Shown one piece after another: positions 33,690 to 44,177 of a stretch of 64,000 bases of DNA. Origin of the DNA: Dugong dugon (Eukaryota; Chordata; Mammalia; Sirenia; Dugongidae). The DNA lies in contig CM057469.1 in assembly GCA_030035585.1 (NCBI GenBank), forward strand, positions 65,861,501-65,925,500. Reading direction: 5' to 3'. The position numbers were made by a program, and so were the translations under genes. The notes under the pieces were generated by a model. That model saw nothing but the letters and a program-made list of their open reading frames with translations, was not told where the DNA came from and ran no database searches. The first letter of the stretch is position 1; the number at the start of each line of letters is the position of its first letter.

Positions 33690-33812
33690 TGCAGAGGAAG
33701 GAAGGAGGGAAGGAAGGAGGGAGGGGGGAAGGAAGGAATGGAAGGAGGGAGGGAAGGACAGAGGGGAAAGAAGGAAAGAAGTGGGGGAGGGAGGAAGGCG
33801 GGGAGGGACTGG
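33690..33812 (+). repeat. homopurine GGAA/GGGA repeat
   Basis: About 120 bp made almost wholly of A and G (units ggaagga and gagggagg). The matching frames on both strands (75 codons plus, 64 codons minus) are products of this low complexity and are not genes. Such tracts can form triplex DNA and are often length-variable. Confidence 0.93.
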
Positions 33813-34024
33813 CCCATTGCCTGGTTTTCTCTCACTCAGTTATAAAAGGATGGTTCTTGCTCTCTGAAGAGGAACTGCAATGAAAAAAAATCAATTCTGT
33901 ATGGTGTCTGCAAAGCATAAAAGTAATCAGCTTGGTCCTTAGCTAATTTCATCACAATAGAGAAAAATATGGGAATTAACAGATAACAATCAGGCAATGC
34001 CTGAAGTCAAAGATCTACATCATG

Positions 34025-34250
34025 GTGGTTAATACTTTGGACAATGAATCAAAAAAGAGTTGGGCTTAAAACTTCCTCTTCCATTTATAGGCTGTGTACC
34101 CTTGAACAAATCACTTACCATCTCTGAGCCTTAAGAGAAGGAATGCCTATAAGAAAGGAATAAAAATGCCTGCATTGGTTGTAATAAGAATTACAAAGTA
34201 AGCTATGTAAAGGGCTTGGCACAGAAAAATAAGCATTCATGAAAATGCAA
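34025..34250 (+). mobile_element. MIR SINE
   Basis: 'gctgtgtacccttgaacaaa', 'tcacttaccatctctgagcc' and 'taaagggcttggcacagaaa' give the MIR core and tail in order. Confidence 0.85.
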
Positions 34251-34317
34251 CTGTTTTTATTAGGTTATGAAACCAGAAGATGAGTTTTAAGTCTGTTTGA
34301 TTCCATTAAAAAGACTA

Positions 34318-35019
34318 CAGTCATGCGTCATTTCATGTCCATGATACATTCTGTGAAACAGGACGTTATGTGATGTGGACGTTGTGTGAACATGCCTAAA
34401 TCACAAACAATAGCATTCACTGATTTCCCACTGTTGTGTTATTTAATAACCTTTCGTTTCACTTCCAAACTGATACTTCTCCTTTGCCTCTTGCCGCCGC
34501 TATCACTAACACAGGTTTTGCCGTGTTTGGGAGCCATGATGCACTTCACGGTAACATTTTCAGAAGAAAATTAAACAGAGAGACATAATGCTACAACACT
34601 CAAGAGACACGCGATACACGAGATTGGATGCTGCTGCCTGCGAGCGGAAGTATACACTGTCATATGGAAAACGTTTATTTGTAAGTAAGAAAAGTCCACA
34701 TTAAAATAACAATAGAAAGTACAGTACAGTATAGACATAAGCCAGTAACATAGGTGTTGATTATGACTATCAAGACATATGTATGGCAGGTTATATATAT
34801 AATGTACCACTATGTAGCTGGCAGCACAATCACTTCGTACACAAGAGACATGAGATACACGTGTTGCGTGCTGGAAGCTGTTGCATTCTCTAAATCCAGT
34901 TATGTCTCCTGTGTCCCGTTCTCTGATCGGGATTTCTGAACTCTATTATAACCTTACAGGAGCACGGGCGTATATATGACCAGACATTGCCTAAACAGAC
35001 ATTATGTGGCATATGACTG
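34318..35019. mobile_element. Tigger-like (pogo/Tc1-mariner) DNA transposon, internally deleted
   Basis: It starts CAGTCATGCGTCATTTCATG and ends TGTGGCATATGACTG; the ends are inverted repeats of each other. A TA dinucleotide lies on each side (34316-34317, 35020-35021), as expected for Tc1/mariner insertion. The 702-bp length is far below a full Tigger (about 2.4 kb, from memory). It retains a fossil transposase start (separate entry). Confidence 0.85.
34394..34537 (-). pseudogene. Tigger transposase N-terminal remnant (CENP-B-like HTH)
   Basis: From an ATG at 34537 on the minus strand the conceptual product opens MAPKHGKTCVSDSGGKRQRR and continues ISLEVKRKVIK before a stop. The basic segment followed by ISLE-K--VIK is the start of the psq/CENP-B-type helix-turn-helix found in Tigger/pogo transposases. 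Only about 48 codons remain, and the rest of the gene is deleted between here and the left terminus. Confidence 0.6.
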
Positions 35020-35021
35020 TA

Positions 35022-36117
35022 CTATTTTTCAAATAAATAAAAGGCAAAAAAGGCCTAGATCAATGAAAAATATTCATTTATTTCCCAACAAATGTTAAAA
35101 CCACAGTAGATTACTATGTGCATGAAAATCAAGTTCTAGTCTAAATTAGCCATCATTTTCAGAAAAACACTTAACATCTAGATATAGTCCAAGATATTGA
35201 GGATTTTGGAGTTTAAGAGGGAACAGAATTGGTTCCAAAGGTAATGGAAGCGATGGGGAGATTGTGGTTAATCTCAGGAAGAATTTTCAAGCACTTCATT
35301 GTCCGATTGAAACGTACTGCTCCAGGAGATAATTTCCTACATTCAGGTGTCAAAGCATAGGATAAAAGACCACTTCATTCATTCATCCATTTATCACTTA
35401 GCAAATACTACTGACTATCTACTAAGCACTAGTCAGTGCCGTATACACTGTGTTAGACACAAAAGCTAACTGGTTTATGATTCTTGGCCTAGGCAAGTTC
35501 ATAGTCTACTTGAAGAGACAAAATACCATATAAAAAGTTAAGTGCCATTAAAAACAAAGAAATGGAAGAAGACACGGGCAGTTACACGGCTTGGGGCAAT
35601 CAGTGAAATTCACAGAGGAGGATGAATAAGGAAAAGTCTGGGCCTATCCAAGGAACTTTGGGCAAGTTAGTTGTCGGAAGGACAAATGTGCTCCAGGAGA
35701 CCAGGAGATGAAAGCAGTCCTTGTGTGCCAAGGTAATCAGTTTGGTTTGTTCCACGGACTCTGGGGAGCCTGCAGATTAGTTTAAGTAGAGAAGTATGAC
35801 AACCGCCACCACTGTCCTCTGTCTTCTGACTGAGACGGCGCATAAGAGTTCTGAATGGCAGTTTGCTCACCCAGGCAATGAGGATAATGATGCCATTGCA
35901 CCTGGTTTCTAAACTTTGGCTTGGTCTGTAGTTGGTGGCCCTGGTCATTGAGTCTCATCTCTGACTGGTCTTGGTTTCACTGATTTGACCCTTGGACTTC
36001 CTGAGGACTTGGACTTAGACTATTTCCAGGTGTGCCTTCTTCAGGGCATATCGACTCCACCAACTCTGTTCAACCAGACACCAAACACATGTCAGACGTC
36101 TAGTTTTACAAGCAACC
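35022..36117. other. unassigned; possible ancient LINE-like trace
   Basis: 35390-35530 ('actgtgttagacacaaaagc', 'aagttcatagtctacttgaa') resembles the old LINE-like family of 47800. The rest holds no recognised repeat. The 93-codon minus-strand frame at 35667-35948 has no family resemblance. Confidence 0.35.
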
Positions 36118-36128
36118 GTCCTCTGATG

Positions 36129-36268
36129 GGAGCCCTGGTGGTATAATAGTTAAGAGTACGCCTGCTAACCAAAAAGGACTGCAGTTTGAATCCACCAGCC
36201 ACTCCTTGGAAACCCCATGGGGCAGTTCTACTCTGTCCTATAGGGTCACTATGAATCGGAATCAACTG
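36129..36268 (+). mobile_element. AfroSINE, type A, 3'-shortened, with perfect TSD
   Basis: A perfect 11-bp duplication 'gtcctctgatg' (36118-36128 and 36269-36279) encloses the element. The head 'gggagccctggtggtataat' is complete, but the element stops at 'cggaatcaact', lacking the 'cgacggcaatgggttt' end that every other copy has. Confidence 0.93.
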
Positions 36269-36559
36269 GTCCTCTGATGTCCCTGGTGCAGCATGTTTGC
36301 CACTTTAGCTATATGATAATCTTTGGGATGTTTAAGGAGATGAATGGGCTTTGGAGTCAATGTGGCTGTTAAAAAAAAAACCTTCATTTTTTAGGCTTGC
36401 ATATATAGCTGTTTTGGAATGCAGTTGTTTTCTTCTTGAGTTTCAGATATAAGACTGCTACAGTCACATCACAATATTCAATGGTGACATCTTGTTTGCT
36501 CCTGTCATTCCCGCCCCTTTTCATTTAGAACCAGAATAAAGTTGTACTTCAAATACCTA

Positions 36560-37745
36560 AAGAAAAAAAAAGGCATTTGAAAAATATCAGAATATATATA
36601 AAGAACTTTGAAATATCAGGAGAAAAAGACATTCAACCCAATGAGTTCACAGAGAGGAAATCAAAATGTCCAATAAACATGAAAAGACTAGTTACCACAA
36701 AAAAGCAAATTGAAATTAGATACAATTTGAAACCCATCGTATTTCTAAAATTTAAAAATCTCTAGCAATACCAAAAGTTGGCAACTATGTGGATCAATAG
36801 GAAGCCCTATACACAGCTGTTACAACGATTTTGCAAAACAACTTAGCAACATCCAATAAAATCAGAAGATGCACACACTCCATAACGTTGTGTTGTTGTT
36901 GTGGATACGGTCAAATCAATTTCAACTGATAGCCACCCCACGTGACAGAGTAGAACTTCCCCATAGGGTTTTCTTGGCTGTAATCTTTATGGAAGCAGAT
37001 TGCCAGGTCTTTTCTTCCACAGAGCTGTTGGGTGGGTTTGAGCCACTAACCTTTCAGTTAGCAGCTGAGCGCTTAACTGTTTTTGACACCAGGGTTTCTT
37101 CCTACCTATAATATTCCTGGATCTCAGAGAACAGTCACACATATGCACGATAAGACATGTACAAGAATGTTTATTTTCATATGATTTGTGAAAATGAAAT
37201 GTGAAAAAGATAATTTAAATGATCATGAAACAAAGAACTGGTCAATAAAGAGGAATGCTATAAAACAGGTAAAATGAATTACATCATGCTACTTTATCAA
37301 CAGAGTAATCTCAAAAAAACATGAAATGCAGCAAAATAGTGCACACAGTTTGATCCACACATAAAATAGAGATATGCAGAAAATGTGTACAGTATGATTG
37401 CAATTATATAAAGTTTGAAAACATGCATGGAAATACAAAATACTAAATTTGGGAGTCTTTACCTCTAGAAAGAGGAAGGAATGAGATTTACAAGGGGTGT
37501 ACAGGGGCTTCCACTCCATCAATAACGTTTATTCCTTAAGAAGTTAAAAAAAGAGAAGGAAGGCAAAAAGGAAAGAGGAAAGAGAAGGTGGAAAATATAG
37601 AGAAAGAGGGGGGAAATAAGGTCTAAAGAAAATGTAGCAAAATGTTGATTAACGGAAGTGAAAGGTACATGCGTACTGTATTATTCTGTATATTTATCTG
37701 AATATTTTGAACATTTCATAGTTTAAAAAAGAGACAGATTTCAAG
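36560..37745 (+). mobile_element. old L1M: ORF2 end and 3' UTR, split by an AfroSINE
   Basis: Before the SINE, 'gttggcaactatgtggatca' and 'acttagcaacatccaataaa' match ORF2 C-terminal coding DNA. After it, 'gacatgtacaagaatgttta', 'aaagaactggtcaataaaga', 'tacagtatgattgcaattat' and 'tttacctctagaaagaggaa' follow the order of old L1M 3' ends. No long frame survives. Confidence 0.75.
36889..37098 (-). mobile_element. AfroSINE (long form), in L1M
   Basis: The tail 'gttgttgttgtggatacggt' is at the low end, with a full long-form body ('aagcagattgccaggtcttt') and a recognisable head ('agttaagcgctcagctgcta' on the minus strand). Near-complete at about 210 bp. Confidence 0.88.
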
Positions 37746-38034
37746 TCACAGAAGTTCTAATTAATCAACTGCTACTCTTTAGTCTTGAAAGAATTCAAAC
37801 ACACGTGCACACACACGCATGTTCTTGCACATCCAAAAAAAATCATACCAGAGAAACCAAGTAAATGTCTCTGAATTCCTCATCTTCTAATCACCCCAGC
37901 TAAAGTGGACATTAAGTCCTCCAGCCATTGTGGAGTTTTTTAAACATATGGTAACTTTTTAAAACTCAGCTCCAAAGAATTATGTTTATTGATACATTTA
38001 AATAATTTTAGCACTTACTCATTAGTAGTACAAG

Positions 38035-38199
38035 TTACCAAAAAACCAAACCCATTGCCATCAAGTCGATTCCGACTCATAGTGACCTTGTCGCACAGAG
38101 TAGAACTGCCCCATAAGGTTTCCAAGGAGGTAGATTCAAACTACTGACCTTTTGGTTAGCAGCCAAGCTCTTAACCACTACGCCACCAGTGCTCCAACC
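38035..38199 (-). mobile_element. AfroSINE, type A, with TSD
   Basis: Perfect 11-bp duplication 'agtagtacaag' at 38024-38034 and 38200-38210. The minus strand shows the head 'ggtggcgtagtggttaagag' and the end 'ggaatcgacttgatggcaat'. The body has lost about 14 bp between 'aggaggtagattc' and the head. Confidence 0.92.
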
Positions 38200-38210
38200 A
38201 GTAGTACAAG

Positions 38211-39696
38211 ATAGCAGGTACTATATAAGCAAGAAGATGGATCTATTGTTTCCTTCCTTATGAACACTACAGAAGAAACTTTATAAAGTGTTGGAGATTT
38301 GGTTCAATGACCAATGCAACCAACATCTAAAGTGGTCGCCCAGATATTATCTACCTCTTCTTCAGACCTTCAGTGAACCATCAGTAGATATAGTCTGTGG
38401 CTCATTTTTTAATCTGTACTGTAAAGATAACATACTTACAATGATTTATAAACACTGACAACATTTCTGAGATCTTCAAAGACAAGATTCTACCATATAT
38501 GAAATCAGCATCAATACTAAGCATGTAGAATGTTACCAAAAGCATCTCAAGTATAAAAATAGATGTCTGGAGCTCAAACCAAATTTAATTTCTGTTTAGT
38601 TTTGATTTGAAAATATTTTAATGTTCTGGTTTTGTCATTTTAGAAAAAAATACTCAGGGATGGTTCTGGTTTGAATAGGTTGAGTGCAACTGACACATCT
38701 CTCCATTGGTTTGTGGTTAACCAATTAATTTATTGTTTCAGAAATTGAAGTCAGTTAGCCAGCCCCAGGTTTGGATTCCTGGTTCATTTCAGTTCAAGTT
38801 CCTGGCAACTGTATACTTAGAAAATTTTATGTTTCCTAAATCATCATGTGCTAAATATCCCAACTTCCTCAAAAACCACAAGTCTTCTTCAACCCTCTCT
38901 TACTCTGGTAGGATAATGGAAGAATGTCCTCGAAAGAGGCTGCCCGTGGAGGCAACCCAAAGTAGAGCAGAAGCAAGGTAACAAAAAGTGTGAGAGCAAA
39001 AAAATAAAAATAAATTAATAATTTTTTTTTTTTTAAGTCTTAGAACAAAGAGGACTCCTATAGTTCTACTTTCTACAGACATAGGATGGCTAACTTAACA
39101 TGGGTACCTTTCTTGGGCATCAGAAGTCACTACATTGACCACTCTCATCCAACATGTCCAGACACAAATGTGGATCTCTTTTAGCTAGGAGACATGTGGC
39201 AAGTAATCACTTACAAATAATTGTTTAATTTTTTCCAGTAGATATATCGATACACACATATATTAAATATATAATGGTTGTATATATACATACACACTAA
39301 TGAGTTATTCTCAGTCATCTGCATTCTGAAAGGCTTTCTTGTCGAGGAGAAATATGCATGTGGTTACAGCATGCACACCTTGGGGAATATGTCACGTATA
39401 TGAGCATAACCCATTCATGTGGCAGCAGGAAAAAAAATATGACAACAGATACTTTGTTTGATATTCCCTTATTCCTGTCCATACCATAAGACAAAACTTG
39501 GGAATGAAAATGTGAGAATTTGTATAAGGGGCTAAGGGCTGAGGTATATCCTTAGGTTTCCTAAGTCTTCAATTCCTTGAAGCACTGGAATAACTATAGG
39601 AGAATAGCTGAAACCTATTAAAGCTAACTGGCACCAAGAATAACCAGCTTCAACATTATCACAGGCACCTTGAAATGATGACTCTAAAGACTGTAA
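38211..39696. other. unassigned non-coding sequence
   Basis: About 1.5 kb without a confident repeat or gene. Small tracts include a T14 run near 39020-39034. The 82-codon plus-strand frame at 38733-38981 has no family resemblance and unremarkable codon content. Confidence 0.4.
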
Positions 39697-39792
39697 ATTT
39701 CTGTCTTACTTTTCTGGGGCTGCCATAACAAAGTGCCACAAAGTAGGTGGCTTTGAAGAACAAAACTTTATTGTCACACAGTTCTGGAGGTT

Positions 39793-42700
39793 TGCTGTTG
39801 TTTTTGTCAGGTACCGTTGAGTTGCTTCCGACTCATAGCGACCCTATGTACAGCAGAACGAAACACTGCCCAGTCCTGCACCATCATCACAATCTTTGTT
39901 AGGTTTGAGCTCATTGTTGAGCAACTGTATCAATCCATCTCATTGACAGCCTTCCTCTTTTTTGTTGAACCTCTACTTTACCAAACATGATGCCCTTCTT
40001 CAGGGGCTGGTCCCTTCTGATAACATGTCCAAAGTACGTAAGACGAAGTCTCGCCATCCTTGCTTCCAAGGAGCGCTCTGGTTGTGTTTCTTCCATACTT
40101 GTTTGTTCTTCTGGCGGTCCATGGTATATTCTACATTCTTTGCCAACACCATAATTCAAAGGCATCAATTCTTCTCTGGTCATCCTTATTCATTGTCCAG
40201 CTTTCACATGCATATGAGTCGATTGAAAATATCATGGCTTGGGTCAGGGACAACTTAGTCCTCAAAGTGAAATCTTTGCTTTTGAGCACTTTAAGGAAGT
40301 TTTTTGCAGCAGATTTGCCCAACATAATATGTCATTTGATTTCTTAACTGCTGTTTCCATGGGCATTGATTGTGGATCCAAGTAAAATGAAATCCTTGAT
40401 AACTTCTATCTTTTCTCCATTTATCATGACGTTGCTTATTGGTCCAGTTGCGAAGATTCTTGTTTTCTTTATGTTGAGGTGTAATCCATACTGAAGGTTG
40501 TAGTCTCATCTTCGTCAGTAAATGCTTCAAGTCCTCTTCACTTTCAGCAAGCAAGGTTGTGTCATCTGCATATCACAGGTTGTTAATGAGTCTTCCACCA
40601 ATCCTGATGCCACATTCTTGGATTATTTGCTCAGCATACAGATGGAATAATATGATGAAAGATGCAACACTGATGGACATCTTTCTTGATTTTAAACCAT
40701 GCAACATTCCCTTGCTCTGTTCAAACAACTGCCTCTTGGTCTCGAACAGGTTCCACATAAGCACACTGAGGTGTTCTGGAATTCCCATTCTTCTGAATGT
40801 TATCCATAATTTGTTATGATCCACACAGTTGAATGTCTTTGCGTAGTCAATAAAACACAGGTAAATATCTTACTGGTATTCTCTGCTTTCAGCCAAGATC
40901 CATCTGACATCAGCAATGATATCCCTTGTTCCATGTCCTCTTCAGAATCTGGCTTGAACTTCTGGCAGTTCCCTGTTGATGTACTGCTGCAACCGCTTTT
41001 GAATGATCTTCAGCAAAATTTTGCTTGCATGTGATATTAATGATATGGTTCAATAATTTCCTCATTCTGTTTGATCACCTTTCTTTGGAATGGGCACAAA
41101 TACAAACATTTTCCAGTCGGTTGGCCAAGTAGCTGTCCTCCAAATTTCTTGACATAGACAAATGAGCACTTCCAGCATTGCATCTGTTTGTCGAAACATC
41201 TCAACTGGTATTCTGTCAATTCCTGGAGCCTTGTTTTTCGCCATTGCCTTCAGTGCAGCTTAGACTTCTTCCTTCAATACCATCAGTTCTTGATCAGATA
41301 CTTCTTGAAATGGTTGAACATTGATCAGTTCTTTTTGTACATTGACTCTGCATATTCCTTCCATCTTCTTTTGATGCTTCCTGTGTCATTCAATATTTTG
41401 TCCATAGAACCCTTCAAAATTGCAACTTGTGGCTTGAATTTCTTCTTCAGTTCTTTCAGCTTGAGAAATTCTGAGCGTGTTCTTTCCATTTGGTTTTCTA
41501 ACTCCAGATCTCTGCACATTTCATTATAATCTTTTACTTTTTCTTCTCGAGCTGCCCTTTGAAATCTTCTGTTCAGCTCTTTTACTTCATCATTTCATCC
41601 ATCCACTTTAGTTACTCTATGTTCAAAAGCAAGTTTCCGAGTCTCTTCTGTCATCCATTTTGGTCTTCTCTTTCTTTCCTGTCTTTTTAATGACCTCTTG
41701 CTTTTCTCATGTACGATGTCCTTGATGTCTTCCCACAACTTGTCTGGTCTTCAGTCATTAGTATTCAATGAGTCAAATCTATTATTGAGATGGTCTCCAA
41801 ATCCAGGTGGGATTTATTCAAGGTTGTATTTTGGTTCTTGCAGATTTGTTTTCATTTTCTTCAGCTTCAACTTGAACTTGCATATGAGCAATTGACGATC
41901 TGTTCCACAGTCGGCTCCTGGCCTTGTTCTGACTGATGACATTGAGCTTTTCTATGATCTCTTTTTCCACAGATGTAGTCGATTTGATTCCTGTGTTTTT
42001 CATCCAGTGAGGTCCACTTGTATAGTTGCCATTTATGTTGTTGAAAAAAGGTATTTCCACTGAATAGGTTGTTGGTCTTGCAAAATTCTATCATGAGATC
42101 TCTGATGTCATTTCTATCACCAACGCCATATTTTCCAACTACCAATCCTTCTTCATTTCCAACTTTTGCATTCCAATCATCAGTAATTAACAATGTATCT
42201 TGATTACATGTTTGATCAATTTCAGACTGCAGAAGTTGGTAAAAATCTTCAGTTTCTTCATCTTTGGTCTCAGTGATTGGTGTGTAAGTTTGAATAATAG
42301 TTGTATTAACTGGTTTTCCTTGTAGGTGTATGGATATTATCCTATCACTGACAGTGTTGTACTTCAGGATAGATCTTGAAATGTTCTTTTTGATAATGAA
42401 TGCGATACCATTTCTCTTCAATTTGTCGTTCCCAGCATAGTAGACCATATGACCGATGATTCAAAATGGCCAATACCAGTCCATTTCAGCTCACTAATGC
42501 CTAGGATATGAATCATTATGTATTCCATTTCATTTTTGATGACTTCCAATTTTTCTAGATTCAAACTTCATACATTCCATGTTCCAATTATTAATGGATG
42601 TGTAGAGCTCTTTCTTCTCATTTTGAGTCGTGCCACATCAGCAAATGAAGGTCCTGAAAGCTTGACTCCATCCACATCATTAAAGTAGACTCTACTTTGA

Positions 42701-43003
42701 GGACCCAGCTCTTCCCCAGTTGTATTTTGAGTGCCTTCCAACCTGAGAGGCTCATCTTCCAGCACTATATTAGTCAGTGTTCCCCTGCTATTCATAAGGT
42801 TTTCACTGGCCAATTTTTTCAGAAGTAGACTGCCAGCTCCTTCTTCCTAGTCTTTCTTAGTTTGGAAGCTCCACTGAAACCTGTCCACCAAGGGTGACCC
42901 TGCTGGTACATGGAATACCGGTGGCAAAGCTTTCAGTATCACAGCAACATGCACACCACCACAGTACGACAAACTGACTGGCAAACTGACTGACAGATGT
43001 CAA
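39793..43003 (-). mobile_element. RTE/BovB-like LINE, near full length (about 3.2 kb)
   Basis: The minus strand starts near 43000 with 'tcagtttgtcgtactgtggt' and ends at 39793 with the RTE tail 'ggtacctgacaaaaacaaca'. The length of about 3.2 kb fits a complete BovB-type element. It carries an endonuclease followed by a reverse transcriptase in one broken ORF. Its first about 300 bp and last about 150 bp are the parts retained in the deleted derivatives and in the SINE bodies of this window. Confidence 0.92.
39911..42813 (-). pseudogene. RTE ORF: AP-like endonuclease plus reverse transcriptase, broken
   Basis: Order on the minus strand: an N-terminal segment (42813-42568) ends PLIIGTWNV, where RTE endonucleases begin. 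The endonuclease body (42448-41867, 193 codons open) contains LLITDDWNAKVG and later NQIDYICGKRD, the metal-binding and catalytic regions. The reverse transcriptase start (41244-41062) has KAPGIDRIPVEMF. A motif-A-to-B stretch (40824-40573) is followed directly by YADDTTLLAES near 40570. The C-terminal part (40183-39911) has QKRGRLSMRWIDTV. Changes of frame occur between these blocks, so it is inactive. Confidence 0.92.
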
Positions 43004-43410
43004 GTGGTAAGCTAGACATCCAAATTAGGGTATTGGCTATGTTGAGTCCTTCTGAGGGCCCTGATAAAGAAACTGTTACATGCCTCTCTCCTAGCTTCTG
43101 GTGGCTCCTGGAAATCCTTGGCATTCCTTGGCTGCAGCTAAATCTTCACCTGGCATCTTCTTCCTAACTCTTTGTGTCTCTTTTATAAGACATCACTTGG
43201 ATAGGATTAGGGCCCACTTTCTTTTGGCATGACCGCATGTAAACTAATAATATCTTGAAAGAGCTATTCCAAAAAAGGTCACATTCTCAGGTACCAGGGG
43301 TTAGGACTTCAACATATCTTTTTGGAGGGACACAATTTAATCCATAACAATTTCTGGTTTTATTCTGGCTTAAGAGAAAAATGAAAATGTTGTGTTCAAC
43401 CAGTTTACAG

Positions 43411-43822
43411 ATTTTTTTTTTTTTAAATAATAATATTTTATTGGATTTTAGGTGAAGGTTTACATAGCCATTTAGGTTCCCATTCACCAGTTTCTATACA
43501 AGTTGTTAAGTGACATTAGTTACATTCTTCATAATATGTGAACATTCTCAATATTTCTGTTCTAGTTGTTCCATTTGCATTCATCTAGTTTCCCTGCCTC
43601 CTTACATTCTCATCTTTGCTTTAAAGTAATTATTTTGTTTTAAAGTAATTGTTTGGTCTCATAAAGGTGATATTTTAAAGGCGCATAGTACTTACAGGTG
43701 GTATTCATTATTTTTTGAGCCAATTTGTTATTTAGCTACAAGGTGACCTCCGGGGTTAGTTTCAGTTCAAGGCTTGAAGAGTATCTCAGGGCAATAGTCT
43801 CCAGGAGTCCTCCAGTCTCAAG
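43411..43822 (-). mobile_element. 5'-truncated L1 (3' UTR only) with TSD
   Basis: A perfect 12-bp duplication 'agtttacagatt' at 43402-43413 and 43823-43834 brackets it, with the T-run at 43411-43424 as the reversed poly(A) tail. Internal phrases such as 'ggattttaggtgaaggttta' match the 3' terminus of the L1 at 58285 ('gtatttcaggtgaaggctta'). A tandem 'taaagtaattattttgtttt' / 'taaagtaattgtttggtctc' repeat lies inside. Confidence 0.88.
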
Positions 43823-43998
43823 AGTTTACAGATTATTAAAACTGCCTTGAGAGGAGGTACAATTAGACCGGCTGACTTTGGTTAAACGCAAATTTTCATG
43901 AGCTCAAGTAGTAAGTGTCGAAAAGGAATCTTCCCCAATATCCCAAATTTAAACTCTGCATGGTGCAACTGAGAAGGAATTTGCAAAATCTCCTAATC

Positions 43999-44177
43999 TA
44001 ATGGTTTCCAAACTTAACTGACCATCAGAATCAGCTGCAGAGTTTTATCTTAAAAAAAAAAAAAAGAAAGAAAGAAAGAAAAACTATTAAATAAGAATTT
44101 CTACTGCTAGATCTTGGAGAAATCTATCATTTTAAAAGGCTCCTTCTGATGATCAGTTGGGTTTGGACACCACTAAC
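43999..44177. mobile_element. MER5-like hAT element
   Basis: The left end 'atggtttccaaacttaactg' and the reverse complement of the right end, 'agtggtgtccaaacccaact', are inverted repeats. 'accatcagaatcagctgcag' is typical of MER5A. An A/AAAG tract (44051-44082) lies in the middle. No transposase. Confidence 0.75.

Larger units (their letters stand above)
39702..43349 (-). mobile_element. MaLR-like LTR (copy 5), split by a near-full-length RTE
   Basis: The outer boundaries are exact. The plus strand begins TGTCTTACTTTTCTGGGGCT and ends AATTTAATCCATAACA, with a perfect 5-bp duplication ATTTC at 39697-39701 and 43350-43354. The LTR parts are 39702-39792 and about 43004-43349 ('gtattggctatgttgagtcc', 'atcttcacctggcatcttct'). 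Joined in length they give about 435 bp, normal for the family. It belongs to a slightly different subfamily from copies 1 and 4. Confidence 0.85.

Noticed and set aside
33641..33883. Overlapping frames rich in Pro/Ser/Phe (minus) and Gly/Glu/Arg (plus)
   Set aside because: They are translations of the homopurine repeat.
43999..44177. Long A/AAAG tract as a retroposon tail
   Set aside because: It is internal to a hAT element with matching inverted ends on both sides.
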